Source: Microcaldota archaeon (GTDB lineage Archaea; Micrarchaeota; Micrarchaeia; Micrarchaeales; Micrarchaeaceae). Taken from it: a stretch of 64,000 nt of DNA. The DNA lies in NCBI GenBank assembly GCA_028866775.1, contig JAGWHK010000003.1:1-64000 (forward strand). The letters are read 5' to 3'. A program made the translations under genes and the position numbers. The notes beneath the pieces are model-generated. The model had not been told where the DNA came from and ran no database searches. It saw only the letters and a program-made list of their open reading frames with translations. Shown here piece by piece: positions 51,052-59,497 of the stretch. Position 1 is the first letter of the stretch, and each line of letters starts with the position of its first letter.

Positions 51052-51906
51052 TTAGAACCTGACACCAATCTCACCGCCCGCGAGCCATGCATAGTCTCTG
51101 GTGGATGCGCTTATGCCCTCACTGAACTGCGCGTCCATCACCCTTGAGAACCCAACGATCCCCTCAACAAACAGTTTTGTCTTCCTTTCGGGATTTGAGG
51201 TCTCGAACTTTATATGGGCATACGGCATTGCTTCATAAACCCTCACCGCGTCAGAGGTCTGCGATGTTGGGATGCAGTTGCAACCCTCAGATCCAGTCCT
51301 CAACTCCAATCCCTCCTCCGCAAACTTGGAGCCTAGGCCCACAGACAGGTTCGGGGTCAGCTTATGGTCCAGTTCCACGAACGCGAACGGCCTCATGAAG
51401 TTGTCCCAGTCAGCTCCGCAAAATTCGTACTTTAGCTGTTCATATGCGGTTCTCCTGCCTTTCTTCCCTGCAAAGCTCATCTGATAGTACCCTGGGCCAG
51501 TTTGCTCTCCGAAGTCAAGCCCAATCCCGCCAGATGCGGTGAGCCACCTGTCCTTGCCGAACTCCGCCCCAATCCTTACCGTTCCGAGCGTAATGAAGTC
51601 CGGAATGTTGGCCTGCCCGTTCTCAAGACCGATGTTGCATGGGGGAATGTGGTTCCACTGGATTGCTGACATACTCTTCGCCCCAAGGGGAATGTTGCCC
51701 AGGCTGCTGATCGGTGACTTCTCGTAGATCCCGCCACCGGACGCATCTAGAAGGAATGAGGGTCCTGCTGTTACCTTTGTGGGAAGCGCGCCTACGATAA
51801 CGGTTCCTGCGACAAGCCCTGTGCGCTTGAGCCACCCCAGATCTGTATGATTCGAAGATGCCGAATCCTTGCGCCCTTCCTCAGCGTTCTTTTTTACTTG
51901 TGCCAT
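51052..51906 (-). CDS. Outer-membrane-like beta-barrel protein
   Basis: 284 residues. Long polar N-region, a hydrophobic signal-like helix (about 30-45, GLVAGTVIVGALP) then alternating amphipathic strands: FITLGTVRIGAEFGKDRWLT, ASGGIGLDFGEQTG, MRPFAFVELDHKLTPNLSVG, LFVEGIVGFSRVMD and a final strand AWLAGGEIGVRF ending in Phe, as bacterial outer-membrane barrels do. Three or four Cys are present. In an archaeon this would be unusual. Structure is inferred from strand patterning only; a secreted beta-sandwich is the alternative. Confidence 0.65.
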   Translation of the reverse strand: MAQVKKNAEEGRKDSASSNHTDLGWLKRTGLVAGTVIVGALPTKVTAGPSFLLDASGGGIYEKSPISSLGNIPLGAKSMSAIQWNHIPPCNIGLENGQANIPDFITLGTVRIGAEFGKDRWLTASGGIGLDFGEQTGPGYYQMSFAGKKGRRTAYEQLKYEFCGADWDNFMRPFAFVELDHKLTPNLSVGLGSKFAEEGLELRTGSEGCNCIPTSQTSDAVRVYEAMPYAHIKFETSNPERKTKLFVEGIVGFSRVMDAQFSEGISASTRDYAWLAGGEIGVRF

Positions 51907-51997
51907 ATGATAACCCGATCTATCCTAAGCCCAACCGCTTATATCTAACTTTCGCAAAATTTAGGATTCCGAATCTGGCTAGGACGGGCCGGTCCCG

Positions 51998-52972
51998 ATG
52001 TCGAGAAAGAAGGGGCAACCCGAAGCCCCAGAAAGTGATAAATATTCCACCCTCGAAGTTAGTTCGGATGGTCTGATGGGGATAACCGATATTTTTGGGG
52101 ATACATTCAACATACTGAGGGGCAATCCAAGGATACTGCTGCCTTACCTGATATACACCTTCCTGGTCGGGGGGCTTGTGCTCTATTTTGTATTCAGCGG
52201 GATCGCCGGCGTTTACGGAACCAACATATTCATGTCGCACCGAACCGTACCTGCCGCTCAGGTATCCGGATCCGGAGCTCTCTCTGCCATGATGTCATTC
52301 TACCGCGCCATCATACCGCTCATGGGGCTTGTCTTCCTGGTCTCGCTTTTCATAAGCCCACTCCTGATCGGTACATACATAGGTGTCGCGAACCAGGGCT
52401 ACCGGAAGAGGAGAGTGTCGCTCAAGTCGGCCTTTGAGGTGGCAAAGAAGAATTATCTGAACCTCTTGGTGATAGAGGTCCTGGTCGGGATAATATGGAT
52501 CGTGGCACTTGTCGTGCTCGCAGCCGTATTCCTTCTTCCGCTGGTCGCGCTTGGAGCTGGGTTGGGAACAGGCATCTGGTTCGTTCTCGGCATAGCTGTT
52601 TCCGTGGTCGTGGTCATACTCCTTGCGATATTGTTCTACCAGGCTTATGCTGTCGCTGTCCTTGAGAAGGCTGGCGCAGTAGAAGCGATAAAGAGGAGCA
52701 TAGCGATCGGGAGGCAGAACAAGGGCAACATATTCGTCCTCTTCCTGGTTTCCGGGGTCATAGTCCTGGCCTACAGCATACTCATCAGCATATTGCAGGT
52801 GATACTGGAGTTCGGGCTGGGCGCGGTGGGGGCAGTATTAGTCGGGGCTGCAATAGCGCAGATAGTGAACTTCACGCTCTCATCGGGAATGGCGGCCTGG
52901 TTCGCGATGGTGCCCGTGGGCTTCTACAAGGGCTATGTGCAGAAGCCCGGAAAGAGGAGACCAAAGGGCTGA
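51998..52972 (+). CDS. Multi-TM membrane protein
   Basis: 324 residues, about six TM helices (about 45-70, 100-125, 160-195, 200-222, 245-270, 280-305). Between helices: NQGYRKRRVSLKSAFEVAKK and VEAIKRSIAIGRQNKGNIFV, a repeated pattern of DUF4013/DUF7544-like archaeal membrane proteins. Function unknown. Start is ATG 51998 after a CTTATATCTAAC TATA at about 51937. Confidence 0.75.
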   Translation: MSRKKGQPEAPESDKYSTLEVSSDGLMGITDIFGDTFNILRGNPRILLPYLIYTFLVGGLVLYFVFSGIAGVYGTNIFMSHRTVPAAQVSGSGALSAMMSFYRAIIPLMGLVFLVSLFISPLLIGTYIGVANQGYRKRRVSLKSAFEVAKKNYLNLLVIEVLVGIIWIVALVVLAAVFLLPLVALGAGLGTGIWFVLGIAVSVVVVILLAILFYQAYAVAVLEKAGAVEAIKRSIAIGRQNKGNIFVLFLVSGVIVLAYSILISILQVILEFGLGAVGAVLVGAAIAQIVNFTLSSGMAAWFAMVPVGFYKGYVQKPGKRRPKG

Positions 52973-53080
52973 TCTCTGGGTGGGCCCGCCTAGATCCGGG
53001 GATGGGGTATTCGCCACCCTATAGTGCACCTTTAAAAGGATTTCCATTCCAGTATAAATTACACGATGAGTGGTGAAAAC

Positions 53081-53275
53081 ATGGATAAGCACAGCACATA
53101 TCTTCGCGGGGTCGCTGTCGGACTTATAGCAGCTTGGGTTGTCAGTGCGATAGCCTATTTGGGCAATGCAATTGCCACGTACAGCATAATAATAGAATTC
53201 GAGGTTGTCCTCAGCCTGATACTATTGGTTCTCTCGTACGTTTCGAATAGCGACAGAAAGAGGAAGAGAAGGTAG
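53081..53275 (+). CDS. Small two-TM membrane protein
   Basis: 64 residues from ATG 53081, which follows GGTGA; ATG 53066 is an alternative. Two TM helices (about 10-30 and 33-52) and a basic tail (NSDRKRKRR). TATA AGTATAAATTAC at about 53051-53062. Not recognised. Confidence 0.6.
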   Translation: MDKHSTYLRGVAVGLIAAWVVSAIAYLGNAIATYSIIIEFEVVLSLILLVLSYVSNSDRKRKRR

Positions 53276-53340
53276 TGAGCGCACAAGCCCTGAAGGATGC
53301 ATCGGCCAGTCAGTACCATGCCTAGGGCGCTGTGAGCATG

Positions 53341-53359
53341 CCTCCCAGTCTGTGGGAGG
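53341..53359 (+). other. Hairpin
   Basis: Perfect 7-bp stem CCTCCCA/TGGGAGG with a GTCTG loop in the spacer between 53275 and 53380. No T-run follows, so it is not an obvious terminator; could be part of an RNA. Confidence 0.4.
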
Positions 53360-53379
53360 ACGCTGTAGTGCCTGCTGGG

Positions 53380-53586
53380 CTACATTATGTCGCTCATCGA
53401 TCCCCTTACTCCTGCGACCCGGCCCTCCTTCACAGGGGCCAGCATCTTGAGTACATCCTCATCGCTGGAATCCATGTTGTGCGCATTCTTCGCATGGAAC
53501 TTTATCGCTGCCACCAGCGCCTTCTCAGACCCCTTCGGGGCCCTCATCTCCATACCGCATTCGCACGTCATCCCCACTTTCTCCAT
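53380..53586 (-). CDS. DUF1059-like small protein
   Basis: 68 residues. CECGMEMRAPKGSEKALVAA then FHAKNAHNMD matches the DUF1059 pattern (CxCG ... H-x-H). Possible metal-binding role by the Cys/His set. ATG preceded by GGTGATAAC. Function unknown. Confidence 0.75.
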   Translation of the reverse strand: MEKVGMTCECGMEMRAPKGSEKALVAAIKFHAKNAHNMDSSDEDVLKMLAPVKEGRVAGVRGSMSDIM

Positions 53587-53656
53587 GTTATCACCAGTAT
53601 GAGCTCACCTTTCAAGTATTAAAACCCGGCCAAAAAATTCGGTTTTGTGCGCAGGA

Positions 53657-53676
53657 GAAAGGCAGATATATCTGGA
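53657..53676 (+). promoter_or_regulatory. Extended TATA promoter (TATATCTGA family)
   Basis: GAAAGGCAGATATATCTGGA, about 31 bases before ATG 53699. Confidence 0.6.
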
Positions 53677-53698
53677 TCGGCCAGATCCTTTTGGTGCG

Positions 53699-54148
53699 AT
53701 GTCCTGGTTTAAGCCGAAAAAGAAGGCGGTAGACAGCTCTAGGAAGGGGGCTGACCTGCTGGGGACCCCGAGCAGGGCACTAATGCTTAGGATCGAGGGG
53801 GACCAGGACAAGATACTGGATGACATTTTTGAGATCTTCAGGAAGAAGGTGATTGATGTGCCTGCTGACAAATGGAGATGCACACAGCTGTCAACCCATC
53901 CCAAAGCCAAGGAGTATTCCCATTCAAGCGAGGATGGAATGCTGGAGGTGGAGTTGACCTTGCGGAACCATATCCCCGAATCAGGCGGGCCCGATGCCAC
54001 GTACTGGAGTTACAGATTCTACATAGTTGATGTAAAGATGTCCATGGTCGAGGACGAATTCGAGGTCAAGGATGACAACAAAAAGGGGAGGATAGCCCTC
54101 CTTTACGAAATTGTGGACTCTAAGGTCAACGGCCTCCCCGTAAGCTAG
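53699..54148 (+). CDS. Hypothetical soluble protein
   Basis: 149 residues from ATG 53699. Basic N-terminus (MSWFKPKKKAVDSSRKG), a helix DKILDDIFEIFRKKVIDVPA and strand-rich C-terminus (WSYRFYIVDVKMSM). Not recognised. Confidence 0.6.
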   Translation: MSWFKPKKKAVDSSRKGADLLGTPSRALMLRIEGDQDKILDDIFEIFRKKVIDVPADKWRCTQLSTHPKAKEYSHSSEDGMLEVELTLRNHIPESGGPDATYWSYRFYIVDVKMSMVEDEFEVKDDNKKGRIALLYEIVDSKVNGLPVS

Positions 54149-54153
54149 AATCC

Positions 54154-54402
54154 CTATTCCTCCTTTCCGCAGTTGCACTCCTTTTCGTCGCAGTTGCATG
54201 ATCCGCCGCAGGAGCAGCCCCCTCCGCACCCGCAGCCACAACCCTGCATCTTTGACAGCCTCTTGAAAATGGTCCTTTCTCCCATCATGTAACCCTTGAT
54301 GAACGCCTTGAGCTCCTTGTCGCTCATGGAATTGATGAACTCCTCACGCATCTTCCACATCTTCATCTTCCTTTCGACAAAATCCTCCCTTGACTCTTTC
54401 AT
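54154..54402 (-). CDS. Small protein with Cys-rich metal-binding tail
   Basis: 82 residues from ATG 54402 with GGTGATG upstream. A charged helical first part (REDFVERKMKMWKMREEFIN) is followed by a 25-residue tail of CGCGCGGGCSCGGSCNC type and CNCGKEE, at least nine cysteines. It resembles metallothionein-like or copper-binding tails. Upstream in-frame codons to 54432 are unlikely. Metal identity unknown. Confidence 0.65.
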   Translation of the reverse strand: MKESREDFVERKMKMWKMREEFINSMSDKELKAFIKGYMMGERTIFKRLSKMQGCGCGCGGGCSCGGSCNCDEKECNCGKEE

Positions 54403-54470
54403 ACCATCACCAAATGTCGTTATGCATTTCAAATTTAATAACCCTTCGTTCGGATCTGGCTCTTCGGCAG

Positions 54471-54493
54471 TTCGAAAGCTTGATATATTTGGA
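54471..54493 (+). promoter_or_regulatory. Extended TATA promoter, near-identical copy
   Basis: TTCGAAAGCTTGATATATTT (first 20 bases), about 36 bases before ATG 54516. Two other copies of TTCGAAAGCTTGATATAT lie at 55845 and 60073. Confidence 0.7.
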
Positions 54494-54515
54494 AATGTCT
54501 TAGCTTATCGATTCG

Positions 54516-55154
54516 ATGCCAATAACCAGGAGATCTACGGGCCCGTCACAGGATATGGTGACCAATATCCTCCGGCCCAGCGAGACGATTTCACTTACCG
54601 GGATGAGGTTCAGCGGCAAGACAGAGGTTGGGAAGGCTCTTTCGGAAAGGCTCGGGATCCCGCTCCACGATACCGATACGATCTTTAGGCAGCAATACGG
54701 CACGACCGTACAGAATTACGTAAAAAGCGCTGGCTGGCGGGGCTTCAGGGCGGCCGAATGTGGCGTCATACTCGACCTCTTCTCGCAGATCAGGGAAAAC
54801 GCCATCGTCTCACTTGGAGGGGGCGCTCTCGTTAATTCTGACAGTATATACCATAGGAACCTGAATCTCCAGGCGGTGAAGGACAAGGGCATGGTCGTTT
54901 ACCTCCTTCCTTCGCCGGATCTCAAACTCAGCGCGGCTATACTTGGGGAGCGGGAGCGAATGAACGGCGAGGACAACAACAGGCCGAAGCTTCCTCCGCT
55001 TGAAACGCTGGTCGAGAGGCACCCGCTCTACCTAGCGGCCTGCGACAACTTTGTTGTGTATGAGGCTGAATTGGGGAAAGCAGACAAAAGTGAGATGATA
55101 GACCGGAAAGCAGGTGAAATAATAAGGAGGATCTCGGAGCTCCGCAGAAAGTAG
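54516..55154 (+). CDS. Shikimate kinase-like P-loop protein
   Basis: 212 residues. LTGMRFSGKTEVGKALSERL (P-loop), HDTDTIFRQQ (second motif), GWRGFRAAECGVI and SLGGGALVNS match shikimate kinase AroK; it is longer by about 40 residues. No other aro gene is nearby. May be a nucleotide-sugar or other small-molecule kinase. Shares the strong promoter with unrelated orphan genes. Confidence 0.75.
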   Translation: MPITRRSTGPSQDMVTNILRPSETISLTGMRFSGKTEVGKALSERLGIPLHDTDTIFRQQYGTTVQNYVKSAGWRGFRAAECGVILDLFSQIRENAIVSLGGGALVNSDSIYHRNLNLQAVKDKGMVVYLLPSPDLKLSAAILGERERMNGEDNNRPKLPPLETLVERHPLYLAACDNFVVYEAELGKADKSEMIDRKAGEIIRRISELRRK

Positions 55155-55204
55155 CTTAGGCACCGGAGTCCGGTCTTTGGGCGGCAGCTAGCCCTGGTGA
55201 TAGA

Positions 55205-55888
55205 ATGCAGATAAATACCGAAAGGAGCGAAGCAATGGATTCCCACAGCCTGGCAATAAGACCAAGCATGATCCACTTAAGGGTGAACAGCCTGGAGATT
55301 CCCCAGCCTGGGATGGACAACCAAGGGTATCTCATTTTGGTTGGGACAAGGTCTGCGCTCGAGTCCGGGAGGCCTGCGAACCTCTTCAGGTGGCATAAGG
55401 ATTTCGCCCGGACAGAGACCACTGTTGTGCCTGCAAAGCCAATACCAGTGGTGTGGCAGATGGACATCACGAGATACTTGCAGCGGACGAATGGCTTGCG
55501 CTCGGCAGCCAGCCTTGGTTTCATATCATATATGCTCTACAACGGCGACGCGTTCGCCATGGGTTACTATCCAAAGCAGGAGATAGGGCCCAGGGTTGCT
55601 CCTGGCCTCGCATATTTCATCGAATCTGTGGTAGTCAATGATCTAAGGAGGTCTGGATTAGTGCAGAGAATAGGGGATGGCACCAAATCGTCAGGCGAAA
55701 GGGTGAGGCAGCTGAGAAGGGTCGGGATAGACCCCAAGGGAAGGATAGCCATAAACGAATGGTTGGCGAAGCTTGGGAAGGGCATACGGGAATCTGCTGC
55801 TGCCGAGCGCGCGAGGCAGGAACAAACTGGCTTGCTTCGCTTGCTTCGAAAGCTTGATATATCTGATGGACCTGATAAAAAACAGTGA
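55205..55888 (+). CDS. Hypothetical protein, paralogue of 34554-35204
   Basis: 227 residues from ATG 55205, preceded by GGTGAT. C-terminal part matches its paralogue (G-AYFIESVVVN, RRVGIDPKGR, LAKLGKGIRE). N-terminal half includes LGFISYMLYNGDAFAMGYY, as LGYITYELDW there. The last codons contain the promoter of the next gene. Probably in one operon with the kinase-like gene upstream. Confidence 0.7.
   Translation: MQINTERSEAMDSHSLAIRPSMIHLRVNSLEIPQPGMDNQGYLILVGTRSALESGRPANLFRWHKDFARTETTVVPAKPIPVVWQMDITRYLQRTNGLRSAASLGFISYMLYNGDAFAMGYYPKQEIGPRVAPGLAYFIESVVVNDLRRSGLVQRIGDGTKSSGERVRQLRRVGIDPKGRIAINEWLAKLGKGIRESAAAERARQEQTGLLRLLRKLDISDGPDKKQ
55845..55869 (+). promoter_or_regulatory. Extended TATA promoter, near-identical copy
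   Basis: TTCGAAAGCTTGATATATCT (first 20 bases), inside the 3' end of the preceding gene and about 35 bases before ATG 55893. Confidence 0.7.
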
Positions 55889-55892
55889 TAAG

Positions 55893-56222
55893 ATGACACT
55901 AGCTGTGGAGAAGAAGAAGGGGAGCATGGCCATGACAAGGGCCCAGCTGGCTTCGGCATTTGAGGAGGTTGCATCAGAGCGCTATTTCGCATATGGGAAG
56001 CTTGGGAACAGGCTCAACCTCGCGCCATTGATTGCCTCAGAGACCAGGAGGATAAGGGAGTCTACCGGAAACGAGTTGTCGAGCGTCAGGTTCGCGAACC
56101 CAAATTCGAGGGAGATCGCAATGCTGATACTCAGGGAGGGGAAGGAGGTCGCCAAGGATATTCTCTACAAGAGGCAGGAAGCGGAGTGGGCTAAGAGGAC
56201 AAGTGGCATAGCCAGAAGGTAA
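55893..56222 (+). CDS. Small basic hypothetical protein
   Basis: 109 residues from ATG 55893. Lys-rich start then helical: RAQLASAFEEVASERYFAYG, RLNLAPLIASETRRIRESTG. Not recognised. The 250-residue gene follows after 33 bases without a new promoter, so they are probably co-transcribed. Confidence 0.6.
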   Translation: MTLAVEKKKGSMAMTRAQLASAFEEVASERYFAYGKLGNRLNLAPLIASETRRIRESTGNELSSVRFANPNSREIAMLILREGKEVAKDILYKRQEAEWAKRTSGIARR

Positions 56223-56255
56223 CAACAGAGGCAGCTTAGCCCACGAGGGTGCGCA

Positions 56256-57008
56256 ATGACCTTAGTCAAACCAAGGATAAAAAAGCTTGAGCCCGGCGAA
56301 GCGGTCGCGCTGATCAGGGAGGCAGACTTCACTTTCAAGAGGTCTGAACTGAAGGGTACAGAGGTCCGCAAAGTTGACTGGCCAGGCTTCCAGGACTCGC
56401 TATGGCTCCATTTCTCAGGGGAACGTGGCCCGAATGGGAAGCCCCTTGTGCAGGAACTGCAGATCGGGCAGTTAAACAACGCCACTGCGTTCTGCAGGTT
56501 CGGGGACTTTCATTTCGAGCTAAGAAGTATATTGAGGGTCGAGAACAACGGCAAGCGGCTCCAGAACATGCTGGTTCCGCTCGAGAAATGGACAAGGGGG
56601 AGGGAGGGTAACATACCTGTAATGCTTGACTTCGCCAAGACCGCGCTGAAGAGCTATCTGGAGGCGACAGAATACCGTGGCAACGCCTCTGCGCTTGCCG
56701 ATGAGCTCTGCGAAAAGCGGTCAAGATGGACACCGAAGAGGCAAGATATCAGCGTTCCGGTGCCCCACAACCTGGCCGTAATGCAGGATAAGAGGTCTGT
56801 CCATATGTTCTATGACGCCCCGAGGATAGACATCAGCAGCAATCCGCTCGGCGGGGCCCTGAACCAGTTCAGGATCCAGATCATAGACTACATCAAGCTG
56901 GTCAACATACAGATAAGCGGGTGGGGGCAGAGAGAGGAGGAGCTGGGCACCCGCGTGCTGAATGACACGGCAGCAAAGATCAAGCCAGACTTCAAGCTCC
57001 TTTCGTGA
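56256..57008 (+). CDS. Hypothetical soluble protein
   Basis: 250 residues. Alternating strands (FTFKRSELKGTEVRKVDWPG, ATAFCRFGDFHFELRSILRV) and helices (MLDFAKTALKSYLEATEYRG). No signal. Not recognised. Second gene of a two-gene unit. Convergent with the secreted-protein gene at 57019. Confidence 0.65.
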   Translation: MTLVKPRIKKLEPGEAVALIREADFTFKRSELKGTEVRKVDWPGFQDSLWLHFSGERGPNGKPLVQELQIGQLNNATAFCRFGDFHFELRSILRVENNGKRLQNMLVPLEKWTRGREGNIPVMLDFAKTALKSYLEATEYRGNASALADELCEKRSRWTPKRQDISVPVPHNLAVMQDKRSVHMFYDAPRIDISSNPLGGALNQFRIQIIDYIKLVNIQISGWGQREEELGTRVLNDTAAKIKPDFKLLS

Positions 57009-57018
57009 CGCGGCCGAT

Positions 57019-57867
57019 TCACGGTTCCGACGGCACATAGTTGGTCGTGCTCTGGGTGCCGAACTCGCAGTCTCCACGCCTCAGTATGAACAGGTTCTTG
57101 CCGTTTCCCATGATCCCCACACTATTCGTAGATTGTGGTTGGACGAATTCAAATTTTGTCCAGAGGTTCACGTTGGGGAAGGGCGGTGGTCCTGTCAGCT
57201 CCGAGACCATTATATACTGGACCGGACGGTTCGTTATCGCGGGATAATTTATATGGTACCATTGGGGCTGCAAATGTACATAGAGGTCTGTTGTGTCTAC
57301 CGCGGTCATGGCACCTGTGCCGAGATTCTCTACATGCATTGAATGATTGCTCGATGGGCCAAGCGGGCTTATGAACTCCTTGACGGTGGTGTTTGTCATT
57401 GTGACATCGATGGACCTCTTCCAATGCTCCTTGTCGTAGGCGCTCATCTTTACACTGCCGTTGGCCTCGATCTCTATGCCGAGCGTTACGCGATCGCCAC
57501 CCTTGAGCTCAACCGGGGGCGCAACGCTCCTTGCGAGAAGGGGGATCTTGGCGTCATCCCATATCTGGAACGCTATGACCCTCGGATTTGAGTCCTCCAC
57601 ACCCACCCTCCACCACATTTTGTTGTCGGTCCACATCTGCACCCAAGAGGTCTGCTCGCTGAACTTATCGGGTACCTTGAGATCCACCTCTATCCTCTTG
57701 CCGCTCTGGTTGAGGAGCTGCCCGACCATGAAAGAGTATTTTTGCCCCCTCACTCCAGGTTCGGTACCTGAATGGTCAAATTCTGCCTCTCCGGCCCTGA
57801 CCATCGATGAGCAGAGCAGCAGCGATGCTGTTGCAGCTCTAGCAAAACCCTTGGTCTTCGAGCTCAT
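57019..57867 (-). CDS. Secreted hypothetical protein with Sec signal peptide
   Basis: 282 residues from ATG 57867, with GGTGGGAT upstream. Signal peptide KGFARAATASLLLCSSMVRA then GEAEF (cleavage after A-x-A-like VRA). The mature part is strand-rich, with TWVQMWTDNKMWWRVGVE-type stretches and an ELKGGDRVTLGIEIEANGS segment like lectin/glucanase folds. It contains no TM, so it may be periplasmic or extracellular. Function unknown. Confidence 0.7.
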   Translation of the reverse strand: MSSKTKGFARAATASLLLCSSMVRAGEAEFDHSGTEPGVRGQKYSFMVGQLLNQSGKRIEVDLKVPDKFSEQTSWVQMWTDNKMWWRVGVEDSNPRVIAFQIWDDAKIPLLARSVAPPVELKGGDRVTLGIEIEANGSVKMSAYDKEHWKRSIDVTMTNTTVKEFISPLGPSSNHSMHVENLGTGAMTAVDTTDLYVHLQPQWYHINYPAITNRPVQYIMVSELTGPPPFPNVNLWTKFEFVQPQSTNSVGIMGNGKNLFILRRGDCEFGTQSTTNYVPSEP

Positions 57868-57890
57868 TTTATCCCACCTATATCCGCGGC

Positions 57891-57910
57891 CCTCCAGATA
57901 TATAGACCTA
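57891..57910 (-). promoter_or_regulatory. Extended TATA promoter (TATATCTGA family)
   Basis: Minus-strand TAGGTCTATATATCTGGAGG, about 33 bases before ATG 57867. Confidence 0.6.
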
Positions 57911-57961
57911 CCCCCGATAATAGAGCTATTTAAGCCTTTGTATCGATTATAATGCGTTGGC

Positions 57962-58864
57962 ATGTCAATTCTCAGGAATCCGCTCACTTCCACGGTGCTG
58001 ATCGGCATACTTACCCTAGGATTCCTTACCGCTTTGGCACCCGCCGGCAGTTCGCAGACAAATGTTGCTGCGTCCATGCCGCAGCTTTCAATACTTACAT
58101 CAATCGTCAACTTCTTCAGAAGCCTGCTTGGGTTCAGCAGTACAGCCGCTTCCGGTCAGACTAATTGCTATTATAACTACAGCAGTTATGACTGCGTGGG
58201 CGGAGTCGTGACAACGATACCGCCATTAACAGTGAGCATAGCCACAAATCCGCCGCAATCGCCGATAAAGATATACCAGGGCCTCAGCGTATTCCTATAT
58301 GCAAGCGTGCAGGGGGGTGTCTCGCCCTATTTCTATCAATGGTACTCCGATAGCTCGTGCACACAGGGGATTCCTGGAGCCTCAAATAGCAGCTACCGGG
58401 CGAGCCCGACGGTCACGTCGTCTTACTGCGTAAGGGTGAGGGACACTGACTCTGCCACGGCAATGGCCAACACCGTAGTGCTTGTGCTGCCACCGCCATC
58501 TACAACGACAATGGCCTCCACGACCTCCACCTCTACGAGCACCTCAACAATAACTCCACCGGCTACTTGCCTGGCTTTGCCCCCTGTCACAGAGATCCTT
58601 CTCTTTAATGTGTCCGGAGTCCATAAGGGCAGTGCAGACTACCAAGCCTGCATCAACTCCCAGGAATGGGGCCCTATAGCGAATGATGTGGCTGCTGCTG
58701 GAGGGCAGGTTGCAAACCAGCTGACCATATTTGGCTGCCAGATAAGCGCGACTGAATATACGAATGCCATAATAAGCTCCAATTATATCCCAGTAAGCAT
58801 CCAGAACACGATGGTGGGCAACTGCTATGCGACTGCGAATATATCGGTTTGGTGGTCTACATGA
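57962..58864 (+). CDS. Exported protein with Ig-like domain and Thr-rich linker
   Basis: 300 residues. Signal/anchor at about 10-30 (STVLIGILTLGFLTALAPAG), a short segment MPQLSILTSIVNFF that recurs in the next gene, an Ig/PKD-like domain (about 85-170, YQWYSDSSCTQGIPGASNSS), a linker of T/S (ASTTSTSTSTSTITPP) and a C-terminal domain with four Cys. Likely surface-exposed. Function unknown. Confidence 0.7.
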   Translation: MSILRNPLTSTVLIGILTLGFLTALAPAGSSQTNVAASMPQLSILTSIVNFFRSLLGFSSTAASGQTNCYYNYSSYDCVGGVVTTIPPLTVSIATNPPQSPIKIYQGLSVFLYASVQGGVSPYFYQWYSDSSCTQGIPGASNSSYRASPTVTSSYCVRVRDTDSATAMANTVVLVLPPPSTTTMASTTSTSTSTSTITPPATCLALPPVTEILLFNVSGVHKGSADYQACINSQEWGPIANDVAAAGGQVANQLTIFGCQISATEYTNAIISSNYIPVSIQNTMVGNCYATANISVWWST

Positions 58865-58890
58865 GGAGGAATATTGATTTGGGTCATGGT

Positions 58891-59442
58891 ATGTCGCAAG
58901 TCCATATTAGTATCAGGGGCCTCGCTTCTTCCCTAGCTTTGATATTCGTTCTGCTTTTTGGATTCATGGCTGTTCTTGCGCCTGCAGGCGGAATAACCCA
59001 GACAGCCGTCAAGGGAATGCCGCAGCTGTCGGTGATATCCTCAATAGTGAGCTTCCTCAGGGGGCTGCTAGGATTTGGTGGCCTTAATGGAAATACACCA
59101 CCGAGCCAGGCGGGCGGCCAGAATCCAAACGATTGCTATACGAATAATTTGCCCGCTGGTTTATATTATTGCACTCCAGGGTCGCTCAACCCCACAAGCA
59201 GCGTATCGACAACAACATCCTCAACAACGACCTCCACGACAACGATAGAGCAATGCGACCTTAGCTCACCCATAGTCTATAATTACCAGCTCATCCAATG
59301 TCCAAGCCCTGATATGATATCACAGCTTATTGATAACATTGGAAATGTAGCGGCTCACGGTTGCCGTGTGGGTTCTGCGTCGGTGGGCATGCGTGTGTCT
59401 GGAACCCAGTGTTTGGTTACCGTAAGTGTACCTCTGCATTGA
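58891..59442 (+). CDS. Exported protein, paralogue of previous gene at N-terminus
   Basis: 183 residues from ATG 58891. N-terminus repeats that of the upstream gene: TM, LAPAGGITQT, then MPQLSVISSIVSFLRGLLGF. Thr/Ser-rich linker (SSVSTTTSSTTTSTTTI) and a Cys-containing C-terminal domain. Longer in-frame starts (58849) overlap the neighbour and are less likely. Possibly a surface pair. Confidence 0.65.
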   Translation: MSQVHISIRGLASSLALIFVLLFGFMAVLAPAGGITQTAVKGMPQLSVISSIVSFLRGLLGFGGLNGNTPPSQAGGQNPNDCYTNNLPAGLYYCTPGSLNPTSSVSTTTSSTTTSTTTIEQCDLSSPIVYNYQLIQCPSPDMISQLIDNIGNVAAHGCRVGSASVGMRVSGTQCLVTVSVPLH

Positions 59443-59497
59443 AGGACGAGGCCCAAGAAAGCGGTCAATAGGACGCTCTAAGGATGTCTTAGCCTCT

